From the NCBI RefSeq assembly GCF_024496245.1, contig NZ_CP101740.1:744001-808000 (forward strand): DNA of 64,000 nt. Reading direction: 5' to 3'. Below are positions 45,949 through 54,989 of this stretch, piece after piece. A program made the position numbers and the translations under genes. The stretch's first letter is position 1. The number at the start of each line of letters is the position of its first letter. This DNA comes from Sphingomonas qomolangmaensis (lineage in GTDB: Bacteria > Pseudomonadota > Alphaproteobacteria > Sphingomonadales > Sphingomonadaceae). The notes beneath the pieces were generated by a model. The model ran no database searches, was not told the origin of the DNA, and was given only the letters and a program-made list of their open reading frames with translations.

Positions 45949-48900
45949 ATGAAGACGACACAGGCATTCCGACTTCTCCTGGCCAGCGCAACCGCGCTTG
46001 GCGGCACCGTGGTGATGGCGGCCCCCGCCGCGGCGCAGACGACGACCGCGAGCATCCGCGGTACCGTGACCGACGCGTCGGGTGCGCCCGTCGCCGGCGC
46101 GACCGTCACCGCGGTGGCGACTGCGAACAACATCACCCGCACCGCGACCACCGCGGCGAACGGCGCCTATATCCTGAACGGCGTGCGCACCGGCGAATAT
46201 CGCGTGACGATCGCGGGTAGCGACGGCAGCACCTTCGAACGCTTGGTGACCGTCGCGATCGGCCAGTCGGCGACGCTCGACGCGCAGCTCGGCGCCGCGG
46301 CTGCCGACGAACCAGCTGACGTCACCGTCGGTGACCAGTCGGCGCAGGAGGGCGACATCGTCGTCACCGGATCGGCGCTGGCTGAAACCCGCACCAGCGA
46401 GATCGCGACCAATGTGTCGCAAGCACAGATCCGCGCGCTGCCGCAGACCGACCGCAACTTCCTGTCGTTCGCTGCGCTCGCCCCCGGCGTTCGCTTCAAC
46501 GACAGCGAAACCGACAAGGGCTTCCAGTCGGGCGCGTCGCCCGCGAGCCAGGTCAACGTCTTCATCGACGGTGTCAGTTTGAAGAACAAGCTGCGCGAGG
46601 GCGGTGTCGCCGGCCAGCAGAACAGCCGCGGCAATCCCTTCGGCCAGCTCGCGGTCCAGGAATTCCGCGTCATCACGCAGAACTACAAAGCGGAATACGA
46701 GCAGGCTGGTGCGGCGGTGATCACGGCAATCACCAAGTCGGGCACCAACGAGTTCCATGGCGAAGCATTCGGGCAATATACTGACAAGGCTCTGTCGCAG
46801 AAGAGCTACATCGACATCCGCGATGGCAACGCAGAGCCTGCGTTCGAGCGCAAGCAATATGGCATTTCGCTTGGCGGTCCGATCATCAAGGATCGGCTGT
46901 TCTTTTTCGCGGCATATGAGGGCAACGATCAGGATCGGGCGTTCAACGTTAACCCGAGCGTCACGGCTGACCCCAATGCGATACAGGAATTTGAACAAGC
47001 CTCGGGCCGCCGCCTGTCGGATTTTGAGGGCGCATTTGTCAGCCCCTTCCGCCAGGATTTCTATTTCGGCAAGATGACGCTGACGCCGGATGACAACCAA
47101 GTGTTCGACCTGTCGTTCAGCCGTCGGGAAGAAACAGATATTCAGGGCTTTGGCGGTATCGTCGCGTTCGAGGCTGCGGAGAACAAAATCAACGTAGTTG
47201 ATACCTATGTGTTTAAATGGACGTACAACGGTAATAATTTCGTCAATGAATTCAACGCGAACTATCTAAACTATGTCTTCAATCCCACGTCGTTGAACCC
47301 TGATCTGCCAACGTTCGACTACGCAGGCGTGGTGGTGTTTGGGGGTAAAGATTCGACGCGTCGCGAACTGCAACAGGGCTATACGCTGCGCGACGACCTT
47401 ACCTGGACAGGATTTGAGCGCCACGCGATCAAGGCGGGTGTTCGGGTTGAAGTGACCGATATCGAATTCACCAACAACGCCTTCATCCAGCCGCGCTACA
47501 ACTTCTTTCGGAGCGACGATGCGGGTACCCCGCTGGATCCTGCCGACGACTTGAACTTTGCTTTTCCGGCGGAAGCCCGATTGGGCTTGGGCAACGGCCG
47601 CATCTATGGGTCTAACACGCAAGTTGGGCTGTATCTGCAGGATGACTGGGACGTCACCGATCGGGTGCAGTTGAACCTTGGCGTGCGCTGGGACTATGAG
47701 ACCAACGCCAAGAACAACAACTTCGTAACACCAGCCAATGCAGCGGCTGCACTCCGCTCCTTGCCGGCAACCGACTATTTCAACCCGGAAGACTACATCA
47801 GCACGGGGGAGAACCGCGAACCATTCATGGGCGCGATCGCACCACGCGTCGGCTTTTCGTGGGACATTTTCGGTACCGAGAATACGGTTATTTTTGGCGG
47901 CGCGGGCCGCTATTATGATCGCAACAATTTCAATACGACGGTCGACGAACTTTCGCGGACGATAAACCCGGTAGGTGTTTTCCGATTCTCTCCCGATGGA
48001 ACGCCGCGACGCGGCTTGCCAACCGTTGCCTTTGACGAGTCCTATCTGACCCGCGACGGGTTGTTGCAGTTGTTGGCGAGCAATCCTGAAACCGGCTTGC
48101 CCGAACTGTTGGTGACCAAGAATAACACCAAGCCGCCGGTGAATGACCAATATTCGTTCGGCGTGCGCCAGCGCCTGGGGGTCTTCCAAGCGTCGGTTAC
48201 CGGTTCGTACCAGCGCGGACGCAACGGCTATACCTATCTATTCGCCACGCGGAACAATGCCGGTCAGGGTGGCTGCTGCGACGGGGATGCGCTGACCACG
48301 CTGCGTAGCCTTGGCTATTCAAACGCGCTGATCGGCTTTGACGGGCTGGATACCCGGTACAAGGCGTTGTTCGTCACGCTGGACAAAAACTATACGGCCT
48401 CGTCGGGTTGGGGGCTGAATATCGCCTACACGCTCGGTAAGGCCGAGCGGAATGGCGGCGATCTCTTCAGTCTCGACGAAGTCACCCCCGATGATTATGG
48501 CTGGCGCCCCACTATCGGCGATGAGCGGCATCGGCTGGTGCTGTCGGGCATCGTCGATTTGCCGCTCGGCTTCCAATTCTCGACGCTGACGACGCTTGGT
48601 TCGGGGCAGGCGTATAATGTCGTCGATGCATCGGATGGCTTTGAGCCGGGCCAGCGTGAATTCACCGCAGCCTATCCCGACAAGAACTGCATCGCCGGCG
48701 TCTTTGCTTTTTGTGAGGTCAATCTGACGCTTGCCAACCGGCAGAAGCTTTTCGGCACCGGCAACGAGGTCGAGTTCGCAGTCGATGTCCTGAATGCGTT
48801 CAACAACAAGAATGGGGCCGGCTTCGACGAATTCATCAACCGTAGCGCGACGCCAAATCCCGATTTGTTGCAGCCGGCAACGATAGAAAACGCCAGCCGG

Positions 48901-48951
48901 TTGCTTACCCTGCCGCGGCGTATCCAGTTCCGCGTCGGCTATCGCTTCTAA
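45949..48951 (+). CDS. TonB-dependent receptor with N-terminal carboxypeptidase-like domain
   Basis: A 1000-residue outer-membrane receptor. Signal peptide RLLLASATALGGTVVMAAPA ends near AAAQ. Residues 33-100 are a CarboxypepD regulatory-like beta sandwich (ASIRGTVTDASGAPVAGATV, GAYILNGVRTGEYRV). A TonB-box-like GDIVVTGSALAETRTSE is followed by the plug (QVNVFIDGVSLKNK, NYKAEYEQAGAAVITAITKS) and barrel, ending FRVGYRF. It most likely imports oligosaccharides for the flanking glycosidases. From about 46.75 kb to the end, codon usage is visibly less GC-rich than in the first 800 bases and in neighbouring genes. Confidence 0.93.
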   Translation: MKTTQAFRLLLASATALGGTVVMAAPAAAQTTTASIRGTVTDASGAPVAGATVTAVATANNITRTATTAANGAYILNGVRTGEYRVTIAGSDGSTFERLVTVAIGQSATLDAQLGAAAADEPADVTVGDQSAQEGDIVVTGSALAETRTSEIATNVSQAQIRALPQTDRNFLSFAALAPGVRFNDSETDKGFQSGASPASQVNVFIDGVSLKNKLREGGVAGQQNSRGNPFGQLAVQEFRVITQNYKAEYEQAGAAVITAITKSGTNEFHGEAFGQYTDKALSQKSYIDIRDGNAEPAFERKQYGISLGGPIIKDRLFFFAAYEGNDQDRAFNVNPSVTADPNAIQEFEQASGRRLSDFEGAFVSPFRQDFYFGKMTLTPDDNQVFDLSFSRREETDIQGFGGIVAFEAAENKINVVDTYVFKWTYNGNNFVNEFNANYLNYVFNPTSLNPDLPTFDYAGVVVFGGKDSTRRELQQGYTLRDDLTWTGFERHAIKAGVRVEVTDIEFTNNAFIQPRYNFFRSDDAGTPLDPADDLNFAFPAEARLGLGNGRIYGSNTQVGLYLQDDWDVTDRVQLNLGVRWDYETNAKNNNFVTPANAAAALRSLPATDYFNPEDYISTGENREPFMGAIAPRVGFSWDIFGTENTVIFGGAGRYYDRNNFNTTVDELSRTINPVGVFRFSPDGTPRRGLPTVAFDESYLTRDGLLQLLASNPETGLPELLVTKNNTKPPVNDQYSFGVRQRLGVFQASVTGSYQRGRNGYTYLFATRNNAGQGGCCDGDALTTLRSLGYSNALIGFDGLDTRYKALFVTLDKNYTASSGWGLNIAYTLGKAERNGGDLFSLDEVTPDDYGWRPTIGDERHRLVLSGIVDLPLGFQFSTLTTLGSGQAYNVVDASDGFEPGQREFTAAYPDKNCIAGVFAFCEVNLTLANRQKLFGTGNEVEFAVDVLNAFNNKNGAGFDEFINRSATPNPDLLQPATIENASRLLTLPRRIQFRVGYRF

Positions 48952-48962
48952 TCGCTTACCTG

Positions 48963-48998
48963 CCGGGACGGGCCGTGCCCCCCTACTGCCCGTCCCGG
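48963..48998 (+). terminator. Rho-independent terminator after the TonB receptor
   Basis: An 11-bp stem (CCGGGACGGGC 48963-48973 with GCCCGTCCCGG 48988-48998), then GCTTTTG. It is 11 bases after the receptor stop and just before the PF10091 gene, so that gene may have its own promoter or depend on readthrough. Confidence 0.8.
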
Positions 48999-49033
48999 GC
49001 TTTTGTATCTTAGCGTAACCCTGGGAGCTGCAT

Positions 49034-50500
49034 TTGCTGAACAAACGCCAATTCATGGCCACGGCGGGGCTCGGCCTCGGTGGCTTGATGGCAGGCTGCG
49101 CGCCGCGCGCCGACAGCCTTGGCGATCCGCGGATCGCCGTCGATGGCTGGACCCCGCTCGACAATCTTCCCAGCCCCGATGTGCCCGTCAATCCGCTGCT
49201 CGACGATATCCAGCGCCGCGCCTTTCGCTTCTTCTGGGAAACCACCGATCCCAAGACCGGGCTGGCGCCCGATCGCGGGCCGACCCCGTCCTTCGCCTCG
49301 ATCGCGGCGATCGGCTATGCGCTCACCGCCTATCCGATCGGTGCGTCGCATGGCTGGGTGACGCGCGCCGCCGCGCGCGACCGGACGCTGGCGACGCTCG
49401 AGTTCCTCGCCGCCGCGCCGATGGGCGAGGGCGAGGGCACCAGCGGCTATCGCGGGTTCTTCTATCATTTCCTGGGCGTCACCAAGGGACTGCGCTTCGC
49501 GCGCGCCGAACTGTCGACGATCGACACCGCGCTGCTGATGGCCGGGGTGTTGTTCGCGCAGAGCTGGTTCGACCGCGCCGACGATCCCGCCGAGGCGCGG
49601 ATCCGCGCGCTCGCCGAACAGCTCTACACCGCGATCGAATGGCCCTGGGCAACGCCGCGCGCGCCGTTGGTGTCGATGGGCTGGCATCCGGAGAGCGGGT
49701 TCATCCCGAGCGACTGGGATATCTATAATGAGGGGATGATCCTCTACATCCTCGGACTGGGATCGCCGACGCATCCGCTCGCCGACGGCACGTGGCAGGC
49801 GTGGACCGAGCGGTTCGAGCCGAGCTGGGGCAATCGCTGGGGCGAGCCGCATCTGCAGTTCGCGCCGATGTTCGGCCATCAATACAGCCATGTCTGGGTC
49901 GATTTCCGCGGGATCCAAGACGGTTACATCGCCGGCAAGGGCATCGACTATTTCGAGAATAGCCGCCGCGCGACCTATGCGCAGCGCGCCTATGCGATCG
50001 AGAACGCGGGCGGCTGGGTAGGCTATGGTGCCGATTGCTGGGGGCTGACCGCGTGCGACGGCCCCGGCGACTTCCCGATGACGATCGCCGGGCGCAAGCG
50101 CGACTTCTTCAGCTACTCTGCGCGGGGGCCGGGAGAACGCGACGACGGCACCTTGGCGCCCACTGCCTTGCTAGGTTCGCTGCCCTTCGCCCCCGAGATC
50201 GTCGAGCCCGCGGTCAGTGCGATCTACGCGCGCTACGGTGCCGGGGTGTACGACAAATATGGCTTCCTCGATTCCTTCAACCCGACGCTGACCGCGCGGC
50301 CGCCCGAGCGGCTCAAGCATGGCGAGATCCGGCCGGGCGTCGGCTGGGTCGACAAGGATTATCTGGGGATCGATCAGGGGCCGATCGTCGCGATGATCGA
50401 GAACCATCGTTCGGGGCTGGTTTGGAAGACGATGCAGCGCAATCCGCACATCCGCCGCGGGCTGGCGCGTGCAGGGTTCAGCGGGGGTTGGTTGGGCTGA
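49034..50500 (+). CDS. PF10091 'glucoamylase'-family lipoprotein (GH144-like)
   Basis: A 488-residue exported (alpha/alpha)6-barrel glycosidase candidate. The N terminus MLNKRQFMATAGLGLGGLMAGC is a lipoprotein signal with lipobox LMAGC, lipidated Cys22. The family pattern is clear: DDIQRRAFRFFWETTDPKTG, SIAAIGYALTAYPIG, SGYRGFFYHFL, IDTALLMAGVLFA, DIYNEGMILYILGLGSPTHP and FGHQYSHVWVDFRGIQD. Characterised relatives in GH144 act on beta-1,2-glucan. The start is a TTG at 49034 with GGGAG 6 bases upstream. It follows the TonB receptor and is part of the glucan locus. Exact linkage specificity is inference. Confidence 0.85.
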   Translation: MLNKRQFMATAGLGLGGLMAGCAPRADSLGDPRIAVDGWTPLDNLPSPDVPVNPLLDDIQRRAFRFFWETTDPKTGLAPDRGPTPSFASIAAIGYALTAYPIGASHGWVTRAAARDRTLATLEFLAAAPMGEGEGTSGYRGFFYHFLGVTKGLRFARAELSTIDTALLMAGVLFAQSWFDRADDPAEARIRALAEQLYTAIEWPWATPRAPLVSMGWHPESGFIPSDWDIYNEGMILYILGLGSPTHPLADGTWQAWTERFEPSWGNRWGEPHLQFAPMFGHQYSHVWVDFRGIQDGYIAGKGIDYFENSRRATYAQRAYAIENAGGWVGYGADCWGLTACDGPGDFPMTIAGRKRDFFSYSARGPGERDDGTLAPTALLGSLPFAPEIVEPAVSAIYARYGAGVYDKYGFLDSFNPTLTARPPERLKHGEIRPGVGWVDKDYLGIDQGPIVAMIENHRSGLVWKTMQRNPHIRRGLARAGFSGGWLG

Positions 50501-50502
50501 TC

Positions 50503-50626
50503 GCCCTTCCTTGGTAGGGGGCAGGAGGAGGGTGGGGGCCGGTAGTTACGGCGAGCGGCTCGGCTGGCTTGGCCGTATATCGAGCAGTCCACCCACCCCC
50601 GACCTCTCGCTTTCAGGGAGGGGAGT
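50503..50626. repeat. Imperfect inverted repeat, GGTGGGGG/CCCACCCCC type
   Basis: Left part TTGGTAGGGGGCAGG...GGTGGGGG and right part CCACCCACCCCCGACCTC...AGGGAGGGG are imperfectly complementary. The element is clearly related to the one at 61496-61621 (shared ACCCACCCCCG and GGAGGGGAG). Like that one, it sits between convergent genes. Confidence 0.6.
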
Positions 50627-50639
50627 GACTTCCCAACGA

Positions 50640-50671
50640 AAAAGGGGCGCCCCGCATGGGACGCCCCTTTT
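50640..50671. terminator. Bidirectional terminator
   Basis: AAAAGGGGCG (50640-50649) pairs perfectly with CGCCCCTTTT (50662-50671), with an inner CCC/GGG extension. T-runs occur at the 3' end on both strands. It can end the minus-strand lipoprotein transcript and also any readthrough from the PF10091 gene. Confidence 0.8.
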
Positions 50672-50711
50672 CCTAAAACCTGTTCGGTCGCCGCAAGGAC
50701 GACCGAGCCGA

Positions 50712-50978
50712 TTACATAGCGTTGACGACGTTCGAACCGTCCATCTCGCCCATGTCGTCAGCGTTGTCGGCAGCCTCTTCGAGGTTGTCGGCAGCGTTCT
50801 CGAGCATCATGGCTTCCGACTCGGTGGTGGCGTTGTCGGCCATCATTTCCATGTTGTCGGCTTCCATTTCCAGGTTGGCCGCCATGGCGTCGCCTGCGTT
50901 CTCAGCAGGGGTACCCTGGTTGCACGCCGCCAGAGACATCAGGCCGGCGGCAGCAGCGACAAGAACCATCTTCTTCAT
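50712..50978 (-). CDS. Small acidic lipoprotein of unknown function
   Basis: An 88-residue predicted lipoprotein: signal MKKMVLVAAAAGLMSLAAC with lipobox LAAC and lipidated Cys19. The mature part is low-complexity, rich in Met, Asn, Ala, Asp and Glu (NLEMEADNMEMMADNATT is representative), with heptad-like spacing suggesting a coiled helix. Nothing indicates function. I start at the ATG at 50978, after GGGAGCAATCGCAC; the frame runs further upstream to 51086 without signal-like residues. Confidence 0.8.
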   Translation of the reverse strand: MKKMVLVAAAAGLMSLAACNQGTPAENAGDAMAANLEMEADNMEMMADNATTESEAMMLENAADNLEEAADNADDMGEMDGSNVVNAM

Positions 50979-51114
50979 GTGCGATTGCTCCCAAGCAATA
51001 ATCTGTTTCGCATCCGGCCCGAATGCCGTCACGAAGATGCCGCATTTAGCGATGCAGCGTGGCAGGTCAACGTCAAATTCATCCAACAGTGAGGTTCAGG
51101 GGGTGCTGAGTGCC

Positions 51115-52497
51115 TCAATTCGCCGCATTTCGCATCCCGATTTCCTCTGGCGCATCGGCAACCACGGCCAGCATCGCGGTCCATGCGGCGACATTCTGCT
51201 GCATCTGCACACGATCGATCTTGTCGAGCGTATCGTCGGGAGTGTGGTGCAGGTCGAAGTATCGCGTGCCGTCCTGCTGCAGGTCGATCCCCGGCGTTCC
51301 CGCGGCGATGACCGCCGACACGTCGGCGCCCCCGGTGGCGGGCGCCGAGCCCGCAGCGATCCCCAGCGGCAGCAGCGCGGCCTTTAGCCGGTCGACGACG
51401 GGCTTGGCGGCGGGCGCGAAGCTCGTATCGACCCGCCAGACGCGATCGGCGCCGAAATCGGATTCGGCCGCGGCCACATGCCGCTCGGCCTTGTGCTTCT
51501 CGAAATAGGCGCGGCCGCCGAAGATACCGACCTCCTCGGCGCCAGCCCACAGGATGCGGATCGTGCGGCGCGGCTGTCCTGCGTCCATGATCCGCTTCGC
51601 CGCCGCGGTGACGATCCCGCAGCCCGCGGCATCGTCGAACGCGCCGGTCGCGAGGTCCCAGCTGTCGAGATGGCAGGCCACCAGCACGATTCCCGCCGCC
51701 GGGTCGCTGCCGGGCACTTCGGCGATGACGTTGCCCGATTGGCGCGTGCCGATCGCGCGCGGGGTGAGCGTCAGTTTCAGCCGCACCGGCTGCCCGCGTT
51801 CGATCACCCGCTCGAGCTGTTCTGCATCGGGGATCGACAGCGCAGCCGCGGGAATCGCGGTGACGCCTTCGGGGAAGTTGGTGCCGCCGGCGTGCGGGTT
51901 GCGGTGGCTGTCGGTGCCGATCGAGCGGATCAGGATCGCCGCCGCCCCCTTCTTGGCCGCTACGCCGGGGCCAGCGCGCCGTACGACGCCATAGGTACCA
52001 TATTGCGAACCGTCCTGCGTCCGCGTCATCGCATGGCTGACGAACGCGATCTTGCCCTTGAGCGATCCGTCGGGCGCGGCGAGCAGCGCGTCATAGCTCG
52101 CGAAATACACGACCTCGCCCTCGATCCCGCGCGCGGGGGTGGCACCGGAATTGCCGAGCGCGGTCAGCCGCAGCGGCTGCGGGAAGGGGGCGAGGATTTC
52201 GGCGGTCTCCTCGCCGCGCACCCAGGTCTTGAGCGGGAAGGGTTCGTTGCGGACGTTGCTGAAGCCCATCGCGGTGAGCCGTCGGAGCGCCCAGGCGCGG
52301 GCGCGCTCCTCGGCTTCGGTCCCCGCCAGCCGCGGCCCGATCTCGGTGGTAAGCCCTTCGGTGATCGCATAGGCGACCTGATCGTCGAGCGCGGCATCGC
52401 GGAGCTGGCCGACCCGATCGGGCACCTGCTGCGCGGTGGCGGGGATAAGCGGGGACGCAAGGGCGAGTGCGGCAATCCAACGATGCATTTCAGTCAT
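51115..52497 (-). CDS. Exported M28 family metallopeptidase
   Basis: A 460-residue secreted zinc peptidase. Signal peptide HRWIAALALASPLIPATAQ, then a PA-type insert (about residues 120-250), then the M28 core. Zinc ligands are His276 and Asp278 (CHLDSWD), Asp288 (AFDDAAG), Glu321-Glu322 (AGAEEVG), Asp347 (ESD) and His417/418 (DLHHTPDD). Aminopeptidase or carboxypeptidase activity is likely. Its ATG at 52497 overlaps the stop of the upstream VapC-type toxin gene as ATGA; an ATG three codons in (52488) is the alternative. Confidence 0.92.
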   Translation of the reverse strand: MTEMHRWIAALALASPLIPATAQQVPDRVGQLRDAALDDQVAYAITEGLTTEIGPRLAGTEAEERARAWALRRLTAMGFSNVRNEPFPLKTWVRGEETAEILAPFPQPLRLTALGNSGATPARGIEGEVVYFASYDALLAAPDGSLKGKIAFVSHAMTRTQDGSQYGTYGVVRRAGPGVAAKKGAAAILIRSIGTDSHRNPHAGGTNFPEGVTAIPAAALSIPDAEQLERVIERGQPVRLKLTLTPRAIGTRQSGNVIAEVPGSDPAAGIVLVACHLDSWDLATGAFDDAAGCGIVTAAAKRIMDAGQPRRTIRILWAGAEEVGIFGGRAYFEKHKAERHVAAAESDFGADRVWRVDTSFAPAAKPVVDRLKAALLPLGIAAGSAPATGGADVSAVIAAGTPGIDLQQDGTRYFDLHHTPDDTLDKIDRVQMQQNVAAWTAMLAVVADAPEEIGMRNAAN

Positions 52498-52937
52498 TCT
52501 CCGGCATTGGCGATTTCAAGGGGGTGTAGCGGCACAACGCCACAGGCGAGCGCGGCGTGCAGCTGAATTCGGTCGAGCGAAACGATCGGGCAGCCGATGC
52601 GGTACGCTACCGCGATGTGGATCGCGTCGGGCAGGCGCAGGCCGGTCTCGAACCGCCGGATGAAACCGGTGGCTGCTTTGATATCGGCGCTGGTGATGGG
52701 GATGATTGCGTCGGTCGTCAGCCAGGTATCGAGCTGCGTCAGCATCGTATCCGCAGCGGCCGCACCAATGGTACCCGCACGAACCTTTGCACCCACGGCG
52801 GCTGCGAACTCGCCTTTGCCAAAGTCGCTGAAGCGAACCGTCAGCGAAAGATCGACCAGGCGGTCCTGGACTGGCTGATAACCGCTTTCCTGGAGGATCA
52901 GGCAGACGATGACGCTTGTATCGAACAGCGCGATCAA
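52494..52937 (-). CDS. VapC-type PIN domain toxin
   Basis: A 147-residue PIN-domain ribonuclease toxin. The four acidic active-site residues are present: Asp6 (FDTSVIV), Glu43 (GKGEFAAA), Asp104 (RLPDAIHIAVA) and Asp122 (SLDRIQL). It should cut RNA when free of its antitoxin. The ATG overlaps the antitoxin stop as ATGA. Its own stop overlaps the start of the M28 peptidase gene in the same way, an uncommon extension of a toxin-antitoxin operon. Confidence 0.88.
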   Translation of the reverse strand: MIALFDTSVIVCLILQESGYQPVQDRLVDLSLTVRFSDFGKGEFAAAVGAKVRAGTIGAAAADTMLTQLDTWLTTDAIIPITSADIKAATGFIRRFETGLRLPDAIHIAVAYRIGCPIVSLDRIQLHAALACGVVPLHPLEIANAGE

Positions 52938-53197
52938 TGCTCGTCGGCTTCGCGCATCTCGCGTACCAGCAATGCGGCGTCGGTGACTCCTGAGCCGCGG
53001 ACCATGGCGCGCAACGCTTCGAGCTGCTTGAGCCCTTCGAGCGAAAACGGAGCGTCGGCGGCATCGGCGTCGGTGCGCACCGGTTCGACCGTTGCGACTA
53101 CTTGACCAGCACGTCGGATGACCACCGCTTCGCCGCGCGCTACGGCGTCGAGCATCGGGATCAACCGCGCGTCGGCATCGACCTCATAGCGTTCCAT
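52934..53197 (-). CDS. Phd/VapB-type antitoxin
   Basis: An 87-residue protein with a Phd/YefM-like N-terminal DNA-binding fold (DARLIPMLDAVARGEAVVIR followed by RAGQVVATVEPV) and a helical acidic C terminus (GLKQLEALRAMV) that would wrap the toxin. It is coupled by ATGA overlap to the downstream PIN toxin gene, as expected of a type II antitoxin. It probably autoregulates the operon from the gap shared with ettA. Confidence 0.85.
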   Translation of the reverse strand: MERYEVDADARLIPMLDAVARGEAVVIRRAGQVVATVEPVRTDADAADAPFSLEGLKQLEALRAMVRGSGVTDAALLVREMREADEH

Positions 53198-53305
53198 GCC
53201 GCGATGCTATCGCGCATCGGTTCGTTTGCCAATGCGCCGCCGCATCGCTATGTCCCGGCCACGAAATTCCCTTCATCGCAATTCCGTCTAGCGGAGACCT
53301 CGCTC

Positions 53306-54985
53306 GTGGCCGTCCAATACAGCTTCGTCATGAAAGGCCTGACCAAGACCTTTCCCGGCGCCAACAAGCCCGTCCTGAACAATATCAGCCTGCAATTCCT
53401 GCCCGACGCCAAGATCGCGATCATCGGCCCCAACGGTGCGGGCAAGTCGACGCTGATGAAGGTCATGGCGGGGATGGACACCGAATTCACCGGCGAGGCC
53501 TGGGCCGCCGAGGGGATCAAGGTCGGCTATCTGGCGCAGGAGCCGCAGCTCGATCCGAGCAAGGACGTGATGGGCAACGTCAAGGATGGCGTCCGCCCGG
53601 TCGCCGACCTGGTAGATCGCTTCAACGAAATTTCGAACATCATGGGCGATCCGCCCGAGGATGCCGATTTCGACGCGCTGATGACCGAGATGGGCGAGCT
53701 GCAGGAAAAGATCGACGCGGTCGATGGTTGGACGCTCGACAACCAGCTCGAAATCGCGATGGAGGCATTGCGCTGCCCGCCGGGCGATGCCGATGTCAGC
53801 AATTTGTCGGGCGGCGAGAAGCGCCGGGTGGCGCTCTGCAAGCTGCTGCTCGAAAAGCCGCAAATCCTGCTGCTCGACGAACCGACCAACCATCTCGACG
53901 CCGAAAGCGTCGCGTGGCTCGAAAACTACCTCAAGGAATATACCGGCAACGTCATCCTCGTGACGCATGACCGCTACTTCCTCGACAATGTCGTCAACTG
54001 GGTGCTCGAGCTCGATCGCGGGCGCTATTACACCTACGAAAGCAACTATTCGGGCTATCTCGAAAAGAAGGTCAAGCGGCTCGAGCAGGAAGAGCGCGAG
54101 GAGCAGGGCAAGCAGAAGGCGATCGCCGACGAGCTCGCCTGGATGCGCCAGACTCCCAAGGCGCGCCAGACCAAGTCGAAGGCGCGGATCCGCGCGTTCG
54201 ACGATCTGGTCAAGAGCCAGGAAAACCGCGCCGTCGGCAAGGCGCAGATCCTCATCCAGATCCCCGAGCGCCTGGGCGGCAAGGTGATCGAGGCCGAGGG
54301 TCTGACCAAATCCTATGGCGACAAGTTGCTGTTCGAGAACCTGACGTTCAGCCTGCCGCCCGGCGGCATCGTCGGCGTGATCGGCCCCAACGGCGCGGGC
54401 AAGTCGACTTTGTTCAAGCTCATCACCGGCCAGGAACAGCCCGACGAGGGCAAGATCGACATCGGCCAGACGGTGAAGCTTGGCTATGTCGACCAGTCGC
54501 GCGACGCGCTGAACCCTGCGAACAATGTGTGGGAGGAAATCTCCGACAAGCTCGAAGTCTTCCGCTTCGGCAAGCAGGAGCTGGGCACGCGCGCCTATGT
54601 CGGCGCGTTCAACTTCAAGGGCCAGGACCAGCAGAAGAAGGTCGGCCAGCTCTCGGGCGGTGAGCGCAATCGCGTGCATATCGCCAAGATGCTGAAGGAG
54701 GGCGGCAACGTCCTGCTGCTCGACGAGCCGACAAACGATCTCGACGTCGAGACGCTGCGCGCGCTCGAGGAAGCGCTCGAGACCTTCGCCGGCTGCGCGG
54801 TGGTCATCAGCCATGACCGCTTCTTCCTCGATCGGCTGTGCACGCACATCCTGGCGTTCGAGGGTGACAGCCATGTCGAATGGTTCGAAGGAAACTACGA
54901 TAGCTACGAGGAAGACAAGCGCCGCCGCATGGGCGACGCTGCCGACCGCCCGACGCGGCTGGCGTACAAGAAACTGACTCGCTGA
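53306..54985 (+). CDS. ettA: Energy-dependent translational throttle protein EttA (ABC-F)
   Basis: A 559-residue soluble ABC-F ATPase that binds the ribosomal E site and gates entry into elongation according to ATP/ADP ratio. Two ABC cassettes: Walker A GPNGAGKST twice, signatures LSGGEKRRVALCK and LSGGERNRVHIAK, Walker B LLLDEPTNHLD and LLLDEPTNDLD. The linker is the charged P-site tRNA-interaction motif (KKVKRLEQEEREEQGKQKA). Start is the GTG at 53306, after GCGGAGACC; E. coli EttA has 555 residues. The frame extends upstream only as antisense to the antitoxin. Confidence 0.96.
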   Translation: MAVQYSFVMKGLTKTFPGANKPVLNNISLQFLPDAKIAIIGPNGAGKSTLMKVMAGMDTEFTGEAWAAEGIKVGYLAQEPQLDPSKDVMGNVKDGVRPVADLVDRFNEISNIMGDPPEDADFDALMTEMGELQEKIDAVDGWTLDNQLEIAMEALRCPPGDADVSNLSGGEKRRVALCKLLLEKPQILLLDEPTNHLDAESVAWLENYLKEYTGNVILVTHDRYFLDNVVNWVLELDRGRYYTYESNYSGYLEKKVKRLEQEEREEQGKQKAIADELAWMRQTPKARQTKSKARIRAFDDLVKSQENRAVGKAQILIQIPERLGGKVIEAEGLTKSYGDKLLFENLTFSLPPGGIVGVIGPNGAGKSTLFKLITGQEQPDEGKIDIGQTVKLGYVDQSRDALNPANNVWEEISDKLEVFRFGKQELGTRAYVGAFNFKGQDQQKKVGQLSGGERNRVHIAKMLKEGGNVLLLDEPTNDLDVETLRALEEALETFAGCAVVISHDRFFLDRLCTHILAFEGDSHVEWFEGNYDSYEEDKRRRMGDAADRPTRLAYKKLTR

Positions 54986-54989
54986 GCGC

